This document shows, in pieces, positions 1-8,980 of a DNA stretch of 64,000 nucleotides. The stretch lies in NCBI GenBank assembly GCA_003439945.1, contig QVRM01002168.1, positions 79,654 through 143,653 of the forward strand, written 5' to 3'. A program made the translations under genes and the position numbers. The stretch's first letter is position 1. Every line of letters begins with the position of its first letter. The DNA comes from Dermanyssus gallinae. Lineage: Eukaryota > Arthropoda > Arachnida > Mesostigmata > Dermanyssidae. The notes beneath the pieces were generated by a model. The model was not told the origin of the DNA and did no database searches. It saw only the letters and a list, made by a program, of their open reading frames with translations.

Positions 1-1440
1 TATATAGCAATCTTTCAATGTGTCGCTTTTTCGCTTTCTCGGCATCTCGCTGGCTCACGCTTGTGCTGCTTGTACTGCCTAGTTGCAAGTCTATTTTGTT
101 CGTTATATTGGAACGTCAAACGTTTTTAGAGGTGCAACACGATGGGCCCCTATGTAGTGGAGCGTGGCCGCACATGCCGGCACTGTTACGTCTGTATGCA
201 AAACGGAGGGCAGAAAGACTCGTGTCTAGGGGCATACGTTTTTGGTTAAATTTGTGAGGCGTTCATATATAAATATGTATGTCAAGTAAGGTCCGTTTTC
301 TAACTCGGCAGCGGTCGTACGTGCGCTTCGGTTTGTAGTCTGTCTTCAAACTCGTTTGATAATCTGACAAAATTAGAAATCTTTCAAATATATGACCGTA
401 TAGTATAGCAACAACAGGATTGACAGTACTGTCCTACTACGATCAACCGTCAGCGTTGATCATCAAGATTTGTGTCGCCTCATCAAGAGATCGGTGGTGC
501 TGTTGCCGGGTTCCCGGCATGAGACCCGGCTGTTTAGCTTGCACAGCTTCCTGCAGTTATTCTGCCTTGCCGGCGAGCGGCGAGCCTAGGCACAGAAGAG
601 ATGGAGCTATGATTAGCTAATAGAGTGTCGCGCTCGTGCAGCACGTCCCGGACGGGTGGAGGTGGTAGTTATAGCGTATCCCGTATGACTTTGACATACT
701 TTGGATCAAACCACGAAAGAGGACCTACGACGTGAAAAGCAATAAGAAATAGAGGGAGACGCTAAGAAATCATGACTAAACAGAGAAATACATATTTCGG
801 ATAATCCGGATTAGTTCGTGTGGTTGTGGTGCTTCGCAATCCGAACTAGTGGTATTTATACTAGTTTGTCTTAGCAAAAACTGCGGACATACTGCACAAT
901 AAGAAGAATGCAAACAAAACCCTGAAGTTAATTTCCAAAACTATGGCCAGTCAAATTAAAGTACTTAGAACACTGATAACCGGCTGTTGCTATATCTCAC
1001 TCCCTGTCACTAGATGTACATCTTATAGAAATAAACACAAAAAAGGAGGCACGGTTAAGGCTGTGTACTGTGAAAAGCAGCTACAGCAGGGGGCCTAAGA
1101 AAATGTTTGCATTTTGACCTAGTAATGTAGTGTGACTCAAAAGCCAACTCGCTGGCAAATAGCGCCATATTTGCTGATATCTAAGCAGATAATTCGATTC
1201 TCCTACAGACAACGGTGTGAATAATGTCGAACCCAAGCATGTCATGTTCTGCGTACAGGTTACTCCTTACATCTGCCAGCAGTAATTAAGTACACTCGAG
1301 TGCTTCGGGGAGCATCGGTCGATTGAATATAAGTGTGTATAGATAGTAGTACGAAGGATTTTGAGCTAGATATTTGTATTTCAATAAAAATCTCTTGAAG
1401 AACATTAAAAAAAGCAACGAATGAGACGAACGTGGTCCGT
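1..1440. other. No recognisable gene
   Basis: Mixed-composition DNA with several short open frames, none with protein-like composition or a recognisable domain. I see no RNA gene and no large repeat. It lies directly upstream of a decayed mariner. Confidence 0.5.
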
Positions 1441-1479
1441 GTGAAGAAAGCTGCGATTTACGAAAGCAGAATGATATGC

Positions 1480-2046
1480 CTCGTAGAAGAGACTTAAATA
1501 CCGTGTCTGTCCATAAGATCCTTCACGACCATTTCGGGCTCACCAGAACGTCTGCTCATTGAGTTGGTACCGCGTGGTTTGTCGCACTACGAAAAGGGGT
1601 GTGAGTTTTTACAGTTCGGTAATTTCCGATAAAATTTGTCCAGGGTCTTCTTTGTTTCCAGGACTCGTCGCAGATAGTGCAAATTGGGTACATTTGACAT
1701 GCGACCCTCTACTTAAGGCCCAGAGCTCGCAGTGCTTAGTCTTAGTTGCTGAGCATGAGCAATGAGCCTCGACTACCAGAAATGAAGACCAGCCATTGGC
1801 TGGTGACGTGATGGTCGCCACCTTCCTCTTCAGGAATAAACTTGTGGCGATAGTTAAACTGGGAGAAGATGGTGCAGTGACATGCGACAGTGCTTAAAGA
1901 CACCGAACCTGGACAAATCAAAAACGAAATTTGGGGATTTGTTTCGATGCAGGAATGACCTTAAGGAATATATACAAAGTGGTAGAAATAGCGTCGAAGT
2001 AATGACTCTACTATTTAAAAAAAACGTATCTGTTTTCAATCATAAA
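1480..2046 (+). pseudogene. Decayed mariner-type transposase relic
   Basis: Recognisable only by stitching short pieces across frames. From about 1515 the translation reads like the end of the paired helix-turn-helix domain (VHKILHDHFGLTRTSA). Around 1640-1735 another frame gives a pattern matching the mariner region around the first catalytic aspartate, ending NWVH..CDPLLKAQSSQ, but the DE of the usual GDE(T/S)W signature is gone. Around 1755-1880 a piece aligns with the following beta-strand region (GDVMVATFLFRNKLVAIVKL). The stretch near 1905-2030 resembles a degraded C-terminus. There are several frameshifts and stops and no visible intact terminal repeats, so it is an old, dead copy. The match is from family knowledge, not a database search. 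Confidence 0.55.
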
Positions 2047-2869
2047 AATTGCTAAAACATTAGCTAGGTTCCTATGTTTCTAAGGTCAGACGTCAGTTCT
2101 TTTGCATAGCTTATTCCCGGTGCTCGAGTCACGGACAGGGTCGAGTAATTAGGAAACGACGCGACCCGTACCTATCCGACCGATTACGTTTTACGGAATA
2201 AGTCCTGATTGATGACTCCCCGCGGCCAAAGCCAAGGCGGGCTTTCTTATACTAAAAGTGCGTGTTCGGCAATGTTTACTTATGTAAATAGTAAGACATG
2301 GTTCTACCGTAGCGTTTATATATGCGAATTTGCAGGCTATGCAAGTGTGGATTAGTTTTGCCATCATACGCAATCCATTTTAAGGGGGTCATCGGGGCTA
2401 CTGTTGTATCCTCGACATCGCGGTACCCACTAGCGTTGATCGATTGTATTAATTATCGCGCAAAAACAGTTCAGGACAAGCCGCCGACGGTAATTCATTC
2501 ATGTGTTCCATTGGACGAGACGGTTCGGGGGCAGAAATAAAACGCCCACCTTGACTTAAGGGGTTATCGTAGCGAATTTTCAGCGACGGTAGTAGTAGTG
2601 CGCAGTTAGGAAAGTGGTAGCAGTGGGTGCAACATAGGCTTAGCGCTTGGCATCGTGCTGACCCATATCCACTATCCGAGCGAAACGACGGTTGTGTGAC
2701 AAGTGGTCTCAACCGCGCAACACGTATCGCCCGCACTGGGCCTCCGAAAGTGAGTCGTAGTTCTGTCATTCTGCCCCTTCCCCCGCCCTCCGCACCCCAT
2801 TTGCTGTTGCAAATATTATGCAACAGCTAGAATGACGGAACCTGCAGCAGACAGCTGCGCTGGTCGCAG
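2047..2869. other. No recognisable gene
   Basis: Unremarkable sequence. The longest open frame here (minus strand, 2449-2823) is composition-driven and resembles no family I know. Confidence 0.45.
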
Positions 2870-2870
2870 G

Positions 2871-2878
2871 GATATATA
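2871..2878 (+). promoter_or_regulatory. Possible TATA box
   Basis: The string GATATATA lies 33 bp upstream of the ATG of a signal-peptide-like mini-ORF. TATA boxes usually sit about 30 bp before the start site, so the implied 5' untranslated region would be only a few bases unless the second ATG (2914) is used. (TA)-rich strings are common in this window, so chance is a real alternative. Confidence 0.25.
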
Positions 2879-2904
2879 GCCGGGACACTACTGAAGGTGA
2901 CACT

Positions 2905-3012
2905 ATGGCGTGCATGAAATTCGTTCAAGCGTTGTTCGCCGCTGTCGCTGTCACGGTACAGTGTGTGCTCGTGTATGTAAAGACGGCGGACGACCAAGCT
3001 TTGGCAACATAA
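2905..3012 (+). CDS. Signal-peptide-like mini-ORF (possible first exon)
   Basis: A 35-codon open frame starting MACMKFVQ and ending at TAA. Residues 4-20 (MKF, then an alanine/valine-rich hydrophobic run ending near a cysteine) look like an N-terminal signal peptide of the kind found on arthropod cuticular or secreted peptides. A GT inside ACGGTACAG, at the end of the hydrophobic core, could be a splice donor, which would make this a first exon. No matching downstream exon was found in the next few kilobases. The tail (about residues 21-35) has no recognisable motif. A chance ORF is equally possible. Confidence 0.25.
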   Translation: MACMKFVQALFAAVAVTVQCVLVYVKTADDQALAT

Positions 3013-4090
3013 TTGTGCTTAAACCATCGTTGTATTCAGCGTGAATCGTTAGCATTGTGCCTCTGTAAATCTTAATTTTCCAAAAATTGTTAAAGGTGAT
3101 GTGGTAACTAACGGTCGACGTTTACTTCATATACTGACATAATGGTGGGTCGAGCGACGGGACGATTTGTCACACAGAACGTATTAATAGTTTTGCGGCG
3201 TGGCCCACTAGTGTTTGGAGCCGTTCAATTTAAAGTTTAGAGCCGTCGTCGGCCAAGCCAGTTAGCGGGGCAGGTTTGCCGGCTAGAAGAGGACGCATCT
3301 CGCATGCTGGAAAACCTCAGGCGAGAGCTGGATCCTGAGCACTCACTCAGCAGACCGTTCCCTCTTTCGATCGAAATTAAGAGGCACAGAGTGTACAGAG
3401 AGCCTAGAAGACAAAAATCACAAACGATACGAAGCGCAATCGAGAGGTTACCAACTTGCAGTTATCGGAACGAGATAACTGACAGCGTAAATCGTTGCGC
3501 TGATGCGACTAGATGAACAGGCCTACGAGCTCCGACGTCACACAGACAATTACGCAAGGTGGATCTGGCCTCAATTCCCGAATCCGTGTAGTTGTAGTAG
3601 TAGTAGTAGTAGTACCAAATTAAGGATTATTCTGCATCCGAGTGACGATTCGGTGTCATAACGCTGCGAACGTACGGATGGGAGAAGCTGCCGGCACAAA
3701 AGGCTTGTTGGGTATTTTTGCTGACAGTCAATAACGAGTGTGTGCTAAAATTTTGGGGCAGAGTCACCCTATATTAGAGGTAATGCCGCAGTATAGTAGT
3801 GCCGAAATGACGAGAAAGAATAAAAACAACAACACTCATCACCAGGATTTTTTTCATTATACGGAATATTACCCGTTCTGTTCTCTGATTCGATTTGCTC
3901 TCTCTCTCTGGAAAAACGAGCAAGAACAGAAAGCACAACAAGAAAGGGTGAAAGCAAAGCAGAGAAACAGCTAAAAGAGCGGTTAAACAAACGCGGAAGA
4001 AGGAAATGAAGAGAAGAGTTTCGTGATGGCCTTTTGCCAATCAAATAAAACGTTCCCTATTAGTTAACATTGGTGCCGATGTCGATACTT
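3013..4090. other. No recognisable gene; short GTA tract
   Basis: Contains a (GTA)n microsatellite at about 3588-3614 and an A-rich/T-rich stretch at 3800-4000. Open frames on both strands overlap one another here and have no family signature. The string ATTGGTGCCGAT at about 4069 is reminiscent of a primer-binding site, but no LTRs are visible around it. Confidence 0.45.
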
Positions 4091-4094
4091 AAAT

Positions 4095-4156
4095 CGTTGT
4101 TGTTGTTGTTGTTGTTGTTGTTCTTGCTGTTGTTGTTGTTGTCGTTGTTGTTGTTT
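4095..4156. repeat. (TTG)n microsatellite
   Basis: Interrupted TTG/GTT triplets over about 60 bp. Confidence 0.9.
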
Positions 4157-5143
4157 CATGCCGCCGAGCCGCCGGTCGAAGGGCGTGGCAAGAAGTGATA
4201 ATAGTTTGCGAAGAAGAAGCACACGACGTCAACGAGTGGAAATTCTGCCTGGCACGCGGCTGGTAATTCAGGCCGCCCTGACCCTAACGGGGCGAGGAGG
4301 GGGGCAAAATGGAAAGAGGCGGCTGCAGACAGCAAAGCGGCACTTCAGTTCCCGTTTTCGTTAGACTCGATGCGACGCGACAAAATACCGCAGACGACCG
4401 GCGACAACCGGCTGTGTCCACCATCGTCGTCGTCGTCGTCGTCGTCCGTCGACGTCGCAGCAGCGGCAGCAGCAGCAGCAGTTGCCTATGCTACTACTGC
4501 CCCTGCTGCTGCTGCTCAGAAGGAGGCTGCTTGAAGGAGGCTGTGGGGCCATCTCTGGCCTTAGAGTGCAGGCGACACGAGTGCCGGCCTGCTCACCAGA
4601 CCACCGTGGCTGGCTGGCTGGCTGTCTGCTGGCTGCTGGGCCGCCGGGCCGCCCGGCTCGGTTGCTTCCATTAGTTCGTCGGGATGCGAGTAGTTGTTGG
4701 TCGCGCCGCCAGCCTGACTGGCGCCAATATGTCGCTGGCGGCTCCCCCACTCACTCACTCACTCAGTCGCTCGCTCACTCGCCTCCGCCGAGATGACTCA
4801 GAGGCACGCCAGTCACTGAGACGGACAGCGACGGAGCGGAGCGGAACGCAGCTAGCCAGCCACCCAGCCAGCCAGCCAGTCTCTGGGGAAACTAAGGGGA
4901 CAACTGACGACTGGGTCGATCAGGGGCTGTTCCTCTCGAGGGGTAACGGAACGGGCTACGATGACGGGATGGGGGCAGGCCGACAGGCCGACAGCACAGG
5001 GCCGCAAGTGACGGACGCCGAGCTCTTCGAGGAGGAATGTTGGAGCGGCAGCGGCGGCGGCGCCGCGGCGTAGGAAGCCACTATCGGGGTGAATGGGTGC
5101 CTACCTAAGGCCACTGAAGTGGTGAGCGCTCTGGCCGCCGCTT
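4157..5143. other. GC-rich triplet-repeat block
   Basis: GC- and CpG-rich DNA with (GTC)n at about 4424-4446, (CAG/GCA)n at about 4456-4482, CTGG runs at 4610-4625 and CTCA runs at 4751-4785. Long open frames occur in several frames on both strands at once, as expected from stop-poor GC-rich sequence. A CpG island or a 5' untranslated exon is possible, but no start site or splice pattern is convincing. Confidence 0.45.
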
Positions 5144-5175
5144 TATATATGTATATACGTATATATGTATATACG

Positions 5176-5204
<29 letters not shown>
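5144..5204. repeat. (TA)n microsatellite with GTATATAC interruptions
   Basis: Alternating TATATGTA/TATACGTA units resolve into a pure TA run of about 26 bp before ATGTGTG. Confidence 0.95.
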
Positions 5205-5207
<3 letters not shown>

Positions 5208-6186
5208 CCAAGACTCGAGAACCCCTCAGACAGTGGCCACGATTTCTGTCAATTGGTGTAACGACGGATGCAATGCGCTGCAGCTGCAGTCGCAAGACCC
5301 GTATAGAACGAAGGAAACGTCACAGTAGTTTGCTTACAGCGTGCGTCATCTTCTTCTATCTAAAAGCTCGCTAGCGTGCGTTGTCGCTAGCGGGAGAGTT
5401 ATTGAGTGGCCATTCATTTGTTGTGTTGTTCCATTGCGTGTGCTCCATTTATGTGCGACGGTAGTCCTGGGCCGATATTTTCGCTTTTTTTTTTCGCTGA
5501 TGACGCTCTTCGCAAATGTTGAGTCTGCCTAACATACCACATAGTGGCCACGTTCGTTGAGCACTGACCGTTTCAGTGACAAGAGGCAATGCCCCGACCG
5601 ACCGGCCTACTTACTCGCACTTGACAGGACAGAGTCCATGGACTGGCGAGCGAGCGAGTGAGTGAGTGGGTGGATGGGTGTTGCTGCACCGCGCAGGCAG
5701 GGTTCCGCAGACTCCTAGCTAGAGCCATGGTAGTCATAGCTATAGTACAGCCGTTTCGAATATCAATGCCCCTTAGCACTGCTCGGTAGGATCGAGATCT
5801 CGGACCGATAAAATAGAGGGGGCATAGGATAACTTGCCGGGGGGATGTGGAGCTGCTCTGCTCTCCCGTCAGCAGGGGATCGACAGGCAGGGCAGGGCAG
5901 GCTGGCAATATCGATGCCCGATCATGTAGGCAGATGGGATGGCCAAGACCGGTGGAGGAAGCCGCCAACACGCTGTTGGCGAGATGCCATGACGCATTGG
6001 CAGACACCCCGTGCTGTGAGTAAGACACCCCTGCCAGTGGATAGCGCCAGCTGGTGGAATACACAAGCTTCGAACGAACTGCAAAGAGCTTACACGTCGC
6101 TGATGCGTTTTGGCTCCTTAGCATTCTGCCGATACGAAGAACAACAACATCCCACAGTCGCAGTGGCTACAGATTGCATTGTATAG
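5205..6186. other. No recognisable gene
   Basis: Contains a GAGC/GAGT-rich patch at 5646-5670. A 183-codon open frame on the minus strand (5573-6124) has no recognisable domain, signal or membrane segment and overlaps an open frame on the plus strand, so it is not called. Confidence 0.4.
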
Positions 6187-6233
6187 GTATATATGTATAT
6201 ATGTATATATGTATATATATATATATATATATA
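6187..6233. repeat. (TA)n microsatellite with GTATATAT units
   Basis: Three to four GTATATAT octamers lead into a pure TA tract. Confidence 0.95.
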
Positions 6234-7139
6234 CGCGTGTGTGCTCAATACTAATGAGTATTATTATTTGTTTACACATTATATCGCAAATCAAGGGTTT
6301 ACATGAACTGAGCACTTTTGCAACGACTAAAAGTATGGTAGCTAAAAAACCCTCCAGTAAAGTATTGATGCCACTGTCTGAAACATGGACCGTTCAGTCC
6401 TTGTTGAAAAGAAGAGCTGTTTATTTTCTGCCCTGAACTACAGCCGGCAACTGTCCTCAGTCTACACAGAGAAAATAAATAAAACATGAATGTATTCCCA
6501 TGAGCTTTTCGTCCAGTTCGTTTGATGGTGATCAGTGGACTCTGACCTGTGGGCGGAGGCTGCTTTATATACACGATTTCCGGACGCGCGTTTCACTGTC
6601 AATCCAGAATGGTTCGGGGCGAGCACAGCAGTACAAGGATTAGAGAAGAGTGCGCTTGTGTGGCTGGGGTCCCACACAAGCGCGCAGGAGAGTCTCAGTA
6701 GACGACGAGTTCTCCTAGCAAAGCCGGTTCTGGCCGACCAACGGGAGAAGCGTTAAGGCGTTCGCTGTGTGTAAGAACAATACCAAGGGCAGCAGTCGAA
6801 GCAGCAACAGCAACAACAACGACGATAACAACAACAGTAAAAAATCGACGACAACGACAACAACAACAACAACATATAGCAGCCTAGCTGAGGGACGAGT
6901 TGATTTTAGGTCTACGGCGGAGGTCACGAACTTCGGCGAATAAAACGCAGGGAGGGGCCGGCATGGGCCACCTACATTTCGAAATGGACTCACGTCGCGG
7001 ACCTCCAAGGTTTTTCTCCAACCGTCCTCGGCCGTCATTTTCTTTCTGCTTTCACGAGAGAGATACGACTGACAGAATGCTCAACGGAAATGAGGCAGCG
7101 TGCCAACGTGCCACGTGCGATCGCAATAGAGGAACAAAA

Positions 7140-7143
<4 letters not shown>
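6234..7143. other. No recognisable gene; CAA-rich patch
   Basis: Between about 6797 and 6875 there is an impure CAA/CGA triplet repeat. Nothing else is recognisable. Confidence 0.45.

Positions 7144-7175
<32 letters not shown>
7144..7175. repeat. (TA)n microsatellite
   Basis: Pure TA dinucleotides, about 16 units. Confidence 0.97.
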
Positions 7176-7180
<5 letters not shown>

Positions 7181-7402
7181 ATTCTGTTTCTCGCGTCGCC
7201 GACAATCCGCCTATATTCGGTCGCTTGGCCTTAGGACAAACTTATAGCGGATTTCTCTTCGAAACAGCGCCTGTACCGATGTCTACCTTTACCTCTGGTG
7301 GTGCTGCTGGCGTGGTGAATGTTTCCCAGTTGTACAAACGTGTAGATGCTTGTGTGTATGTGGGTATACAATAAATATAATAATATTTAATTATTTACCT
7401 TA

Positions 7403-7407
<5 letters not shown>

Positions 7408-7465
<58 letters not shown>
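7408..7465. repeat. (TA)n microsatellite, left flank of the mariner
   Basis: About 29 TA units running directly into the left terminal repeat of the mariner at 7466. It continues on the other side of the element at 8785, so the two blocks were probably a single tract before insertion. Confidence 0.97.
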
Positions 7466-7468
<3 letters not shown>

Positions 7469-7495
7469 GGTGTTCAAAACGTATCGCGACTTTTG
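7466..7495 (+). repeat. Mariner terminal inverted repeat, 3' side of the gene
   Basis: Pairs with 8754-8784. Core TATCGCGACTTTT is identical at both ends. It carries a one-base deletion relative to the other end in the GGTGT(G)TTC part. Confidence 0.9.
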
Positions 7496-7517
7496 TGTTT
7501 TTTCAAAAATTATTCAT

Positions 7518-8579
7518 TTATTCATGAATATCTATTTTGTCCCCTTCAAAGTAATCCCCATGAGATATTATACACTTGTGCCAACGGTTTTTCCAATCTT
7601 CGAAGCACTTCAAAAAAACATTTTTTTTTATCTAGTTCAGCTCCTCCTTCGATGCCGTCTTTATCTCGTCAAGCGTAGCGTAACGTGCTCCTTTCATGGG
7701 CCTCTTCAGTTTAGGGAACAAGAAAAAGTCACAGGGGGCCAGATCTGGGGAATACGGTGGCTGCGGCATCATTAGTGTGTTGTTTTTGGCCAAAAACTCG
7801 CGCACAAGCAACGATGTGTGAGCAGGGGCGTTATCGTGGTGCAAAAGCCAATTTTTGTTCTTCCACAAATCCGGGCGTTTCTGGCGGATTGCTTCGCGCA
7901 AATTGCGCATAACTTGCAGGTAATATTCCTTATTGACCGTTCTACCCTGTGGCAAGAACTCATGATGCACCACGCCCCTGCAATCAAAGAAAACTGTCAG
8001 CAAAACTTTCACATTCGACCGAACTTGGCGCGCTTTTTTCGGTCTTGGTTCGTGCGGCAGCTTCCATTGAGATGATTGAGCTTTGGTTTCCACGTCATAA
8101 CCATAAACCCACGATTCGTCACCAGTTATGACCCTCTGGAGCAAATTTGGGTCGTCGCGGACAGAGTCCAACATCTCATTAGCAATGTTCATGCGATGCT
8201 GTTTTTGGTCGCAATTGAGCAATTTTGGTACGAATTTCGCGGCGACCCGTCTTATGCCCAAATCATTGATAAAAATCGAATGGCACGAGCCAATCGATAT
8301 GTTTAGGTCCTCAGCAACTTCTCTAACGGTGATTCGACGATTGGCCAATACCATTTTCTCCACTTCATTAATTTTTTCGTCTGTTGTTGAAGTGCTCGGG
8401 CGTCCGGCACGCTCTTCGTCGTTCACATCTTCTCGGCCTTCTGAGAACATTTTGTACCACCGATAAACGTTGCTTCGGTCCAAGGTAGCTTCTCCGTATG
8501 CCACAGTCAACATTCGGAATGCATCCGCGCACTTAATTTCGTTTTTCACACAAAATTTGATACAGGTTCTCTGATCCAT
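7518..8579 (-). pseudogene. Mariner transposase, one amber codon from an open frame
   Basis: DDE/D transposase for cut-and-paste movement, acting in the nucleus on its own terminal repeats. The start is taken as the MDQRT methionine at 8579. An ATG 15 codons upstream stays in frame, but its added residues do not look like mariner. Residues 1-120 form the paired helix-turn-helix DNA-binding region, with a GRP linker at 59-61 and FVPKLL at 116-121, equivalent to the WVPHEL motif. The catalytic triad is complete: D154 (TGDESW), D249 (HHDNAPAH) and D284 (YSPDLAPCDFF), spaced D,D34D. A TAG at 7632-7634 stops the frame after 315 residues. The same frame then continues 37 more codons through KCFEDW, RWHKC and GDYFEGD, the normal mariner C-terminus, to TAA at 7518-7520. 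A full-length product would be about 353 residues, normal for the family. The TAG sits where the family normally has a non-conserved residue. Confidence 0.95.
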
Positions 8580-8753
8580 TTTTTTGAATAGGTAAAAATC
8601 GAAGACGATCCAAAACACGTGCAAGCAAAGCAGCTGTCAACAATTAAGTGAACATTCAAAATGGCCGAGCTTGTCGGCATAAGTGAGAGACATGAGTACC
8701 AACATAACGCCACAAAAAATCGAAATTCGAATATACGTAACCCGCGAAAATTC

Positions 8754-8781
8754 AAAAGTCGCGATAAGTTTTGAACACACC

Positions 8782-8784
<3 letters not shown>
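8754..8784 (-). repeat. Mariner terminal inverted repeat, 5' side of the gene
   Basis: Right-hand partner of 7466-7495. It ends CACCGTG directly before the TA target duplication. Confidence 0.9.

Positions 8785-8820
<36 letters not shown>
8785..8820. repeat. (TA)n microsatellite, right flank of the mariner
   Basis: Eighteen TA units following the right end of the transposon. Confidence 0.97.
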
Positions 8821-8821
<1 letters not shown>

Positions 8822-8944
8822 CAAATAAGAGAGATATTTACACTCCCGCCGCCAACGGAGGTTACGCGTTGCCATATGGCAGGAGGGCTCGCCTGCCCGA
8901 ATTGACAGGTCAGCAGGTCCATTCAGACTTTCATGTGTGCAAAG

Positions 8945-8947
<3 letters not shown>

Positions 8948-8979
<32 letters not shown>

Positions 8980-8980
8980 A
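8948..8980. repeat. (TA)n microsatellite
   Basis: About 14 TA units followed by TGTATA. Confidence 0.95.

Larger units (their letters stand above)
7466..8784 (-). mobile_element. Near-intact mariner element (1,319 bp)
   Basis: The ends are inverted repeats of about 28-30 bp. On the plus strand the left end reads CATGGTGT then TCAAAACGTATCGCGACTTTT. The reverse complement of the right end reads CACGGTGTG then TTCAAAACTTATCGCGACTTTT. They differ by a few substitutions and one indel. The element is flanked on both sides by TA, the target of all mariner/Tc1 elements, here inside a (TA)n tract. Overall size fits the usual 1.3 kb. The single gene lies on the minus strand and fills most of the space between the repeats. 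Low divergence between the ends and a nearly open frame suggest a recent insertion. Confidence 0.95.

Noticed and set aside
4060..4085. GGTGCCGAT as an LTR-retrotransposon primer-binding site
   Set aside because: Only about 11 bases fit, and no LTR pair or gag/pol coding was found.
4361..5073. Long overlapping ORFs on both strands
   Set aside because: GC-rich, triplet-repeat-driven and open in several frames. No domain or codon pattern supports a gene.
7632..8624. Upstream in-frame ATG at 8624 as transposase start
   Set aside because: The added 15 residues (MHVFWIVFDFYLFKK) do not resemble mariner N-termini. The MDQRT start at 8579 gives the usual family length.
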